Source: Toxoplasma gondii ME49
Taxonomy: Eukaryota; Apicomplexa; Conoidasida; Eucoccidiorida; Sarcocystidae
Reading direction: 5' to 3'
Length of the DNA stretch: 64,000 nt
Assembly (NCBI RefSeq): GCF_000006565.2
Contig: NC_031474.1
Span: 3,321,662 to 3,385,661, forward strand
Below, in pieces: positions 1-10,246 of this stretch. Both the position numbers and the translations under genes were made by a program. The notes under the pieces are model-generated. The model had not been told where the DNA came from. It searched no databases and saw nothing but the letters and a program-made list of their open reading frames with translations. How positions within the stretch are numbered: the first letter of the stretch is position 1; the number at the start of each line of letters is the position of its first letter.

Positions 1-1010
1 TACATTTTACCACTAGTCACATAGATAGGAAGGTAAAGAGAAAGTTGCCATGTATCTTTGCGTATAGCAACCAGGTACGGTGGAACAGATATACACATGC
101 GAGTCTAGAAGAGAGGCTTCCACGTGTGTAAGAAAGAGAAAAACACTTCATACACGGACACGGTTGCTCGGAAAAGGTAAAACTACTATTTCGGAGCGTA
201 CCCTCTGCCGGCTTTCTTCGCACACGGGGCTGCACGCACCACCCCCGCGGCGCCGTCTGTTTGCTGCACAGGCAGCTCTTTAAAGAAGTCCAACTGACAA
301 TCGCAGCAGACCAGGAAAGCCAAATTGAGTCCACCGGAAATGCATCAGGCGAAAACATTCAGGCAGACACGAGCGCCCAGACATGAACAAGAGTTCTTCT
401 AGGAGCCTAGCCACCGATAGTTCCACCCTCCTACGTGCCTTCCATGTTTGTACTGTTTCTTGCTCCTGCATACAGACGCAAAAAGTAAATCTTGAAAACA
501 TGAGTTTTTCCGAATCAGCACAGTCACCGCGCGGATGCCACGAAAGAGGCGACAAACAGCTCGTACCAAAAAAAACTACCAGGACGCTTCTCTCTCCATT
601 AACATGAAATTAAGTACACGATGTGTATATACACAGATTTGAATCGTGAATGGACTTCATATCATATATACCACCATACCAGCGTGTATCGATTCGTAGT
701 GTATCGATACTGGTGGCGACACAGTTGTCGACAGGTAGAGCCAGACCTTCGTCTGCATGATGTGAACGTTCAGATGAATGTCCGTATACGGCGCATCAGA
801 AAAGCGATAACCTCGCAGTAAACGTGTCTTTGTCACCAGCTAAGTTTCTACTTTTGTCCGATGTCTTCCCCTGCACTCATGAACGAAGAACCGAGCACTG
901 TTTTGGCGTCCATCTATTTACTTAATAGATGAGAGGCCCCGAAGAATCCGTTCAGCAGGAAGGAGACTACCAACGAAAGCATCGCGGTGGTTCAACAGTG
1001 TGAACTGTCC
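1..1010. other. Intergenic, no gene seen
   Basis: Only short open frames occur here, none with convincing composition or splice context. The sequence is ordinary mixed-composition DNA. The stretch just before 1011 would be the 3' flank of the minus-strand gene that follows. Confidence 0.5.
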
Positions 1011-1556
1011 CTACCTCCGTCTGTCGAGACGCATGCCCTTTTTCCGGGGCCTTATGAGCATGATGTATCCGCCGAGAACCGTTCCACTTAAAACAGAAAT
1101 GCGTAGAATGCCGCGAAGGAGATCCTCTTGTTGCTTCCCGTTCCTCATCTGCCTAGCATCTGCATGTGCACTCGAGCTACAGTGGCCGCGGCATTCAGAG
1201 GTGTTTGAGCCGGAAGAACGAGAAACAGCAACGGAGGATACGCAGCCTGTCGACCCTTCGCTGGTGCGAAAGACCTCCCGGTCTCTCAGGATACGTTTCA
1301 CTCCGTCACTTGGTGTCTGCAGAACGTCCACGGAACTGTCTGGCGAGTTTCTACACAGCGAGCGACATGAACCGGGAAGCCACGGAGTTAGCAGGAGGCG
1401 GGACGCGTGAGGACCTTGCTCGCGCGGGTGGACGGAGTGGAGTCTGTTGTCTGTGCACGCGGAAGCATTGGAAGGGGGAAAGCGAACAAAGTTTCGACAC
1501 AGGGCCTCGCAGGGCCACCTCCGCAGACAGCGGACTGCAGCCAACCCGTGAAACAT
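1011..1556 (-). CDS. Small basic protein, one C-terminal membrane span, probably mitochondrial
   Basis: This is a single-exon minus-strand frame of 181 residues. The frame stays open for another 99 codons upstream, to 1853, longer than expected by chance in this composition. I chose the Met at 1556 because it opens an Arg/Cys-rich, acid-free stretch (MFHGLAAVRCLRRWPCEALC) typical of a mitochondrial presequence. The middle is Ser-rich and poorly structured. Residues about 149-168 form one hydrophobic span, followed by a very basic tail (RPRKKGMRLDRRR) ending at the stop. That layout (presequence, linker, single span, basic tail) is common among small inner-membrane subunits of respiratory complexes in coccidians, but I recognise no family. 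Mitochondrial location is an inference. The upstream extension looks more like leader than protein. A WGAGACG word lies about 400 bases upstream. Confidence 0.5.
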   Translation of the reverse strand: MFHGLAAVRCLRRWPCEALCRNFVRFPPSNASACTDNRLHSVHPREQGPHASRLLLTPWLPGSCRSLCRNSPDSSVDVLQTPSDGVKRILRDREVFRTSEGSTGCVSSVAVSRSSGSNTSECRGHCSSSAHADARQMRNGKQQEDLLRGILRISVLSGTVLGGYIMLIRPRKKGMRLDRRR

Positions 1557-4500
1557 CGTGTGTTCTTTTCGGAATGGAAGCGCGGGAAAACGGGGGGAAA
1601 GAGCTGTTATCAGCGGTGTAACAGGAAAAAGAAAAACGTTTCGGGAGACCGTCGAGTTGCGTGCAGAAAAGCGACATCCAGGGGGAGCCGGACACGGGAC
1701 AGGACCGAAGGAGCAGCCACTGTCGGTAAAGAGAAAGAGGGAAACAGCAATGATGGGACAATTGAGTAGTTTGTTGAAAAAGGAGTCCACAAAAAAGGAC
1801 GGGAGTCGCAGGGTATTTTCAGTGGCCACGATTTCCGGTGTCCAGCACACCACCGCGAATCTGAACCCCGAGAAAACTATAGAGCATGCTGGCAGCTCCC
1901 GTGGCGATAACGGACAAGTTTGCCAACTGTGGATGGTGGTCTCTCCGCAGTCTGAGACGGAGAAGTGACTTCGAAGTCAAGATGGCAGCCCCTTTATTGC
2001 GCCCCAGACTGTTGCATGCAAGCTACCGCAACAAAACGCTTCTGCACAAATCTCTCTGGCCCGCAATATGGACACCGAGCACCTTCCTCTCTTTTCCCGG
2101 GATTCTGTTGGCTGCGAGTGCGTCCATTTACAGCTGACACGGATGTGGCGAACCTGGGAAGCTCTAATTTCGTGGCTGGAATGAAATAAGGTCGTTCAAG
2201 TTCGTGGTTCTGCCGGACGGCGTGTAGAGCCTCGTCAACCCGGTCCAGAGCAGAGCGTCAGCATCCTGTTTTTGGGTTGCTCGAGATCGAACGAAACTCC
2301 AGTCGAGTACACAGAGACCCTAAAAAAACAGAGGACAATGAACGTGACTCCAATGATGAAATTCAAATCACCCAGTTCTTTTTTTCGACTCATGGCGTGC
2401 ACATTTACTACCAGAGAAGGGGTGTTCCCGCCACAGGTTCGAAGGCATCCGCAAAGACTGGTTGTAAGAAAACGGTTTAGTTTAGACCTTGAGACATGAA
2501 AGTTTCAGTACTGACAGCTTTTGACGGACGAATTGAAAGCGCAGTGCCGCAAGATATAACACCGCTCGTTCGAAGATTCGCCTATAGCTCCACAGAGCCT
2601 TGTGAATCTCCGGACTCTTGTGCGTTTGACTGGTATTTGTTTGAAGAGATACAAAACCGGTGTCTACGCTGGCCTTGAGACAACTTGTGCATGCCTACGT
2701 GAACGTTTTTGACACGTATTTCGCGGAACAACTGCGCTCTTTTAATCTTTTTATTGAACAGCAGCAGCATACAAAGCGCGAGAACTTGGATCCGGTAAAC
2801 AAAGATAGTCATAATCGAAATCACTAGTCTCACCCAGAGTACATGCTCTCGAGAAAAGGAGACTGCCTCTCACGGCTTCCCAGTCTAGTCACTCGCTAAC
2901 TGGTTTATTCTGCAGCACTCGCCACTTCCGTGAACACTAAACTCCCTGCGGATTCTCTACGAACCGGTAACGAGAGAGTGAAGCTCTTTTCGTTCCCTCC
3001 GAATCGGAAGTATCGCGACCGTACTTTGCCTTGAGTTTTTCATTTGGATTTCAAACGGCGTGTCAGGCGAATGTACACTAAAACGCCCTAGTAAGGGGTC
3101 CAACGTAGAGGAAGGGCGGGTCAGTCTTGCCTTCTCTGCAAAAAACGAAGTTTACGGTTTAAGTCCGTCTTCGTTATTGGAGACGAAATACTCCAAATTG
3201 TTGCCCATGTGCTCGGTTGCTCTAGCGCAAACGATGATGATTTGAGGCCATTTCGAAAAAGGATGGGTAAAGCAGGGGTAGTGCGGGGCAGGAGAACCCG
3301 GATGGGATGATTTGATTCCAAATCATCAGGCAACATGTCCGGCGATGATCACGGAAGAAACAGTCTCCTATGAGCGTTCTTTTCCGCCGTTTCAACTCTC
3401 CGCATAATGTTGGGAATCCGGGAGTTTTGACACCAACATCATGAAACATTCCCTGACCATAGACTCGACCTTGCCTAGCTAGCTCGCAGAACTGAGACAA
3501 CGGGACCCCGTGAACGACAGACACGAAGCTTAAACAAGTGCGTGTAAGCGTTTGCATGTGCAGCTCCCTCACATACTCTTGGCCAATGAAGGATGCTCCA
3601 CTTTTTACAGCCTGTCTCTCTGGGACCTTTGTCTTTTTAGGTAGTTTGTAGTCCAGGCGGCAACCGAAACCTGCCTGGGAGAACTTGCCTTTGCACGCGT
3701 GACCTCCTGAGTGGAGAAAAGCAAGCACACTCCGAGTACATAGGCTTTTACCACAGCTTCAGAAGTCCCCCATCGTACAAATACTTATAGAGAGGAGTCT
3801 CTTTGTCGACCTTTCCGTGTTGTCATATTGGAAGAGTCGCTCGGCATCGTTTTTTGGAACTACATTCTTCTACAGGGCTCTAAAAATAGCAACCTCTGAA
3901 ATCCCTTCTGCACATGTTTACACCCCTTCAAGGCTTTCTAGCCCAAACCAGTGAGCACATAGTTTCAGAGTAACCCGAGTCAACTTCAGAATTCCATTTT
4001 TACTCGTGCGGCATATATTGCCGCGGCGCTAAAACATCTCTTTCTCCGGCATCAGACGGCTAGGTAGCCGTTCCTACATTTCGGTCAGAGCGGTGCTGTC
4101 GACTTAACTTGCGCGCATATCGGATCGCAGAAGTCAGCGGAAAGCAAAGAAATTCTCTCGTCCGCTGTCCAGAACTGAACAACGCAAATCGAATAAAAGG
4201 AGACAGCATCCTACCTTGGAGATAGAATGGGTGACTCCAGTTACGAGACATAGACGGCCGAGTTCTTGACGATTGCTGTACACCGCCGCTCACTGAACCG
4301 CGGAAAACAGCTCAGAAGGCTTAATTTCAATATCATAAGGCATTAAAGACACTCACATCCGCACAGAGAACGAAGCACCGCGTGAAAGTTTTAACGTCGC
4401 CAAGAGGATCCCTTGATACCTTTTTAGCCCTGTTTTCAGGCTGGCAACAGAACGCCTACTTGAGTGAGTGTGCCGATGGTAGTAGACGCTTTTACTGGAT

Positions 4501-5690
4501 TTGAAAGAAATTTCCACTGTCTTTTCACAAGGTGTGCATAATTGTCGCCTTAAAATCGCTCTGAAAATCAACAATTCCCCTCCTACGAATTTGCTGTCCT
4601 TCGTCGTGCGCAGACGCTGTTTCATTCTGTAGTCAAAATACCCTCCAGTAACTGGGTGTGTAAATGTCAATGCAAATCGAAATCGTTGTGTCGTTGTGTC
4701 GGTACATAATTCTCGTCTAGAGACGACTAACAGTGCTTCCTCGTTGCGAGCCAGAGACTCAATTCGCTACCCCGCCCTCCGTTGCGTGGTGTCTCCGTTT
4801 CTGCATGCGTCAGATTTCCGCCGTGACACAGCGGCTAAAGCGCGGTACGACGACCACGCTTTTGCTTTCGTTCGCTTCTGTAGCGTGCCCTAAGAGACTG
4901 CCTTTGCACACGAAAAAATCGGTTAAATTCCCCTGTTTTCAAACAACCTGCGGATCCTCCACTGCGTCCACGAACCTAGACGCTTGTCTCCGCTTGTCTC
5001 TGCCGGTCCGCAGTCGGCGTCCACTGATACGCGCAAACTGTTATCATGGGTATTTCCGTGGTTTCCTTCAAAATTTGTGAAAGTGTAACCGTGTGTAACC
5101 TCGATGCTTGAAAAGAAAATGCGAACGCAAATCTCTGCGCGTTTTCCCCGTCGCAAGTAGAATCTGTGTCCCGTAGGTGGAACGCCCAAGCTAACTCCTG
5201 CGCGTCGGCACCTGCCGACTTCTCAACCACGCCAAGTAACCGTTTCGGCGCTTGGTGTACTTCGCTCTTTTGTTCCAGTTTTTCTCTTCTTAGTTTACTC
5301 GACAAGCTTCAAACAGGCACGTGGACATATGACCCTCCCCTGCCAATGTATATATATAGGTATATTTGTATACATCCGTATACATGTATGCTTATGCGTG
5401 TGTATGTGTACGTCTATTCGTATGTGAACGAATGTTTGTCAGTTACCCACTTTTGAGCATATGGAAAGTAGGGAGAAGTGAAATGGAGGGCAGACGGATT
5501 TCATGACTCGCATTCTTCCCCCGATGCCGCGAACGACTACGCCCTGTGCATGCATGTGGATTCGTGTCTGCGCCCGCTGAAACTCACTCCAGATGCGCAC
5601 ATATGTATACGGAGGTAAATAGATGTTTTACACATTGATGAAGTAGACGTGCATCTGCGAATGCCACTCAAAAGGGTGAAAGCGACAGCA
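1557..5690. other. Intergenic; one unexplained minus-strand frame
   Basis: The part next to 1556 is probably the leader and promoter of the minus-strand gene. At 3222-3728 (-) there is a 168-codon open frame with mixed, protein-like composition, but it has no recognisable domain and no clear splice partners. About two frames of this length are expected by chance in 64 kb, so I do not call it. From about 5340 to 5450 the sequence is an imperfect TATATG/TGTATG-type simple repeat. Nothing else stands out. Confidence 0.4.
1953..1959 (+). promoter_or_regulatory. WGAGACG-type promoter word (TGAGACG)
   Basis: TGAGACG lies about 400 bases upstream of the start at 1556 (-). WGAGACG is a known cis element of Toxoplasma promoters and acts in either orientation. 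A 7-base word also occurs by chance, so this is only a candidate. Confidence 0.25.
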
Positions 5691-6061
5691 ATGGGCGGAA
5701 GGCTGTTTCGGAATTCGAGCTTCGGTGGTTACCTGGCGATGTCAAGGGTCCTTTTTTGCGTCTTCTGCGTAACGCTTCTTTCCACTGAGGCATGGCATCT
5801 TCCTGAGGGAGGTAAGCTCGATCAGAGTTGAACTCCTCTAACCGAGAAGTGTCAACGTAGATCCACATACGGCCATAATTTAACCTTGTTCTCACTTCCC
5901 GTAGCAAGGGGGAGCCTCCTGGGTCGATGCATGCAGCTACCTGGACAGAACCGTTTGCCCTGCCTCTTTCGAAAATCGGGCTTTTCAATTTCATATCTTT
6001 GGAAAAATCGCCGCCTATCTTCCTTCACTCACGACACGCAAGTCCCTGTATCTATCTGTCA

Positions 6062-6126
<65 letters not shown>

Positions 6127-6305
6127 ATTGCATCTATTATTCTATCCATCCATGTTGCTAGCTATCGATCTGTCTATCTATCTCTCACTACGTCTTTTTG
6201 TCTCTCTCTCTACCGATCTACCTATCTATCACTATATCTATTACCCTGTCTGTCCATCTGTATATATATCTACCTGTGTTCTATATTTCTCTGTACACAT
6301 ATCTC

Positions 6306-6343
<38 letters not shown>

Positions 6344-8476
6344 GATCTGTATCTGTATCTATATGTATATATAGCTATCTGTATATATATCCTATATATA
6401 TATATATATATGGGTTTATGATACGTAGAGAGAGACAGGTAGGTAGGATGGAGGCGTGCAGGATCTTTGGTGACGTTTGCGTTTGGGTCGCTTGTTGTGT
6501 TTTGACCGGCTCTCGGTGGACACGGGTGTTTTTTTCCTTTCGTGCATGCTTTTGTTTTCATCACACAAAAAGGCAGCACGCGTGGGCCCCCAGCAGAAGC
6601 GACGGTCGACGAGCTGCATGCAGCCCTCGAGAAATGGGAAGGAGACGTTGCCTTTTTCTTCTACACTTCCTGGGACACAAGCAGCAGGTGAGAATAACAC
6701 ACAGTTTCAAGTCCTCTCTTCATGTGCACCAGTCAGAGAGTCTCTGCTAGGATCCCAGTTTAGCTTGATACGCACGCGTGTGTATATCTATCTACATCTG
6801 TCTAAATCTCTCTCTTTCTCTCTCTCTCTATATATATACATATATATATGTGTCTCTCTACTTTTTCATCCATCTCTTATGTTTTCGTATATATGTATGC
6901 CGAGTATTCACATGAGTTGAAGCAAATGGCTGCATGCACGTGTGTCAATAGAGATATGCATACACGATGATTGCTTTTTGCGTCAGGCACCTTCTCGGGT
7001 TGTGGGACCAAGCACTTCGGTTTTTCTCCGCCTCTGGACCGAATCCGGAGAAGACCAGCTCGTCACGTCTTCTGAACATTTGGCGCCAGTTTGTTCCTCC
7101 TCTGGGGTCGCTGCAGCTGCGTCGCTTCGACTGTGAAAAGAGCGAAGCAGCGCGCAAGTTGTGTCGATCTCTGGGTCTGCCTTTTCTGCCAGCCGTTCTT
7201 TTTTTCTCGTACGCGCCCCTGCGCGAAGAGTCTGGCAAACGAGGCACATGGTCGTTCTTCGACGCAGACGCGGACAAGTCTCTCCCTCCGAGGTCTGCTC
7301 GGTAAGCTGTGTGAATGGGGGACTCTGTTTAGAGTCTCTGGCGGGAAAAAACAAAAACAACTCTCTCTTCTGCTACATTTTAGAGGAGATGGACACGCAT
7401 CAGTGGGTAAACGCGACGATAATTCTGTCCCCATGTTTTTGCCACGATAGCAACAAGCACGAACAACAGCGAAGGGTGCGTTCGACGCTAGGCGGAGCCA
7501 GGAAGCTGGTTAGGACCCTTCATGTATGGGAGGGCGTTTATGTTGTCTTTGTCAGTTTTGGTAGACACACCGTGGTCTCTTTAAAAAGAAAGAAAGCGCG
7601 GAGGAGAGGGGCACTTCTGTGGGTGTGATAACGTACGGTAGAAGTTCAGGCGAAGCTGGGCAGGAGTAATTCGGCTTCTCCCTTACTGGAAGTAGAGGTG
7701 CATGCTGATCAGAAACACGAGTCTGGATGCGGTATCCTCGGCCGTTACATGGCTTTCCATGTTCTGGAATGGACTGCTGGTAAAGAGGTTGGAAACTGTC
7801 TCTCGAATTTGCGGAAACGCGATTAAAAAACGCACATTTGTTTTCACCGGCACGTCCGCTTTGTAGATGTCGATTCCTGAGCACACAGATGATGACAGGG
7901 ATACCAATATACTACCGATTTCCGTGGAATTACTTTCACCACCGCGCAGTATGCTAGAACATCCATTCAGGTACGACGTGAAGTGATGTTACGAACCGGT
8001 TGGTGGGGAATATTTCAGCTCTCTGGGAGTAAAGCGTTCGACAAACTGGAAGTGGTTGTAAGACGATACTGATGTAAGTTTCAGTCGTGTTAGTGTCGGC
8101 GCCCGTATTGCTCACCAGTTACGTGCTTACAAATGTACAGCATTACTACACGCGGTGAAACGGCATACATTACCGTGTTGTAGCGTATTCTGTGCGGTTT
8201 TCGCTTTGTAGGTTCAAAGGCGACTTGTTCATGTACGACGCTTTGCTGGACTGGCTACAGATGATGCGCAGAATCTCTTACGTCCAGCAGTTGCTCGAGA
8301 GGAAAGGACCGGAGACTGGAGAGAAAGTGTGTGCGGTTGGGTCGCAGTCTGCGACGGAGAAGGAGCTAGCTGACTGTCGAAAACGGCTAACAGAGTTAGA
8401 AGCTGAAAACGAAGCTCTTCGCCAAGAGACCCGCCTTTTCCATCGACGTGAACGCGACACTGAGAAACCCCAGTGA
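5691..8476 (+). CDS. Secretory thioredoxin-fold protein lacking CxxC, with C-terminal coiled coil
   Basis: Four exons join in phase: 5691-5811, 6573-6687, 6987-7208 and 8212-8476, giving 240 residues. Exon 1 carries a signal sequence with hydrophobic core MSRVLFCVFCVTLLSTEAW near residues 17-35. I chose the Met at 5691 for its better start context; Met codons at 5661 and 5739 are in the same frame. Exons 2-3 give a thioredoxin-like pattern: helix DELHAALEKWEG, then strand VAFFFYTSWDTSS. In a thioredoxin the motif WCxxC would follow FYxxW; here it reads WDTSS. Then comes FDCEKSEAARKLCRSLGLPF, and LPAVLFFSFKGDLFMYDALLDWL, which resembles the cis-Pro strand and last helix. Residues about 205-232 form a charged coiled coil. 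The protein should lie in the ER or another secretory compartment and cannot do dithiol exchange in the usual way. A chaperone or scaffold role is inferred. Exon 3 uses a GTACGC donor. Confidence 0.72.
6063..6126 (+). repeat. (CTAT)n microsatellite, about 16 copies
   Basis: A nearly perfect tetranucleotide array in the first intron of the thioredoxin-fold gene, followed by degenerate CTAT/CCAT units up to about 6260. Confidence 0.95.
6310..6411 (+). repeat. (TA)n tracts
   Basis: Two dinucleotide TA runs (about 6310-6339 and 6391-6411) separated by TATC/TGTATC units, in the same intron as the CTAT array. Confidence 0.9.
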
Positions 8477-10246
8477 TCCAAGTTGAAAATGCACAAAATG
8501 AGTGGAAGACACCGAAAATGGAGAAACAGCAAAATCGGAACCGTTTCCCAAATCGGATTTTTATGTTCTCGGGTAAAACGCAGAAGAAAAACAACTCGCT
8601 CCCCGGGTACAAACCGTTGGGATTATGCGTATTGTTTCTAGTGGCGAAAGTAAACGCCCCGCTTCTTGCACACATGCCTCTTCAGGCGATTTGCGCATCT
8701 ACATCGTGTTTCTCTGTCGACAGTCATAGTTTTCACAGCTTCGCGAGTCCAGAAGGCTTAGGCAGGAATGAGAATTCCTGCAAGCAGATCGCGGAATTTT
8801 TTAAAAAGCTGCCTACCACCGTTCGCGCTGAGAGCCAACGTTTTACTCTCTAGGCAGCGCAGGATATTCCCCACAGATTCATTAAGAATTACCATCGACA
8901 CAGGTTCTAGTTTTCTTATACCAACTATTCTTTGTCTTCGGCGTTGGATCTGCGTTTTTGTAAGTCTAAGTACAGCAGGGAAGGTCGCGTTTAACAAAAG
9001 TAAACGAGCACCCTCTTGGATGCACACAGCAAGACATAATCAATCCTCGAAGGCTTCGTACCTAGTTGACTGTTGCAGGAGCTGTGGACAAGTGTGTAGA
9101 AACTGTCCTTCCATGCGGTTTCAAAGAAACCGAGACGTTTAAAATAAACTAGAGGAGCACTGTGGTGGCAGAGTGTGTCGGATGATCGAGAATGTGAACG
9201 TCTCTCGTTACTACGTCTAATGCAGCCACTTAGGCCTGTATTCTGTTGTTTTTTCTGGGGAGTATATACTGCGAGTTGGACTGATGGTTTCGACTTTGAA
9301 GGTCTTTGTGTACCGACTCCAAGTTTTTGTGTTGAGTTCGCCCGGTTTCGAGAACAGTACATCTGTGGCTCTATTCCGGGCACACCTTGTACTTTGTCGG
9401 TGTGCTTTAAATCTGAATTCACCTTACAATTTTCTTAGTTGCATTTAGTCGGCAACTCGCGATATCACCCACACGTTGTAAGAGACACCAGATTCGAGTC
9501 CAGAGCTCTCCGTGTCTTGCCGAACCAAACGAATTGGTTCTTATCCAAAGAACGATACATGCAGGGAGTGAGAAATGAGACAGCTCAGATCCTCTGTCAA
9601 TGCACTGAACGCGACTCTCAACGAAGGCGTGCACTTGACTCACCCGCCAGCCTACATGTGTAGACGTGCATCCACATGTACGCCACATTTCTTGTCCTCG
9701 AGTTTTCTGAAGCCCGCAGATTTCCATGGTTCATCATGCCAGCGCACAGCCGTTTCTGTGAATCGATGACCTGTCCTTCGACGGAAAGAGCAGTTCTTCA
9801 CAGCCAGGATGTCCTCCCTATTTGGTTCACGGACACGTAGATGTAATGACCTATTCACTTGTTCGTTTTGGCAACACGGCCTCGAAAAATGGATCCACAT
9901 CTGCATGTGCAATGCAGCTATATCTGATTCTGCACAGCCGAGAAACTCGAATGGGCGCCGATCCTCGACACGCTACTCTAAAGAGCCATCACGTAACTGG
10001 AGGGTGTGTGGACAATTGCTTTTTTTCCAGCTTTCTGCGTTGCGAAGAAAGTGGAATTTCACAAGCTGCCAAGCGTTGGCGGGACAGAGGCTTCCCGTTC
10101 ACAAACCAATCAAGAGAGAGTACCGAGACGCTCTGCTTTCGCTTTTGTCCTGCGTTGACATTTCGAGGACGCGCATGTGCGCTTCCCTCCTGGACAATCT
10201 TGGGTGTATTTCGGTCGCCCCTGTACACGCCGGTAGCTTCCTGCTT
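8477..10246. other. Convergent intergenic region
   Basis: It lies between the ends of a plus-strand gene and a minus-strand gene, so it should contain two 3' untranslated regions. Open frames up to about 140 codons overlap on both strands without domain signal or splice support. I see no gene. Confidence 0.5.

Noticed and set aside
1166..1968. Plus-strand frames of 120-151 codons
   Set aside because: They overlap the minus-strand mitochondrial candidate and its leader; no domain, mutually overlapping in different frames.
3222..3728. 168-codon minus-strand frame
   Set aside because: Composition is protein-like but there is no domain, no splice partner, and about two frames of this length are expected by chance.
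6063..6411. CRISPR-like or transposon terminal repeat
   Set aside because: It is a plain CTAT/TA microsatellite without spacers, inverted ends or target-site duplication.
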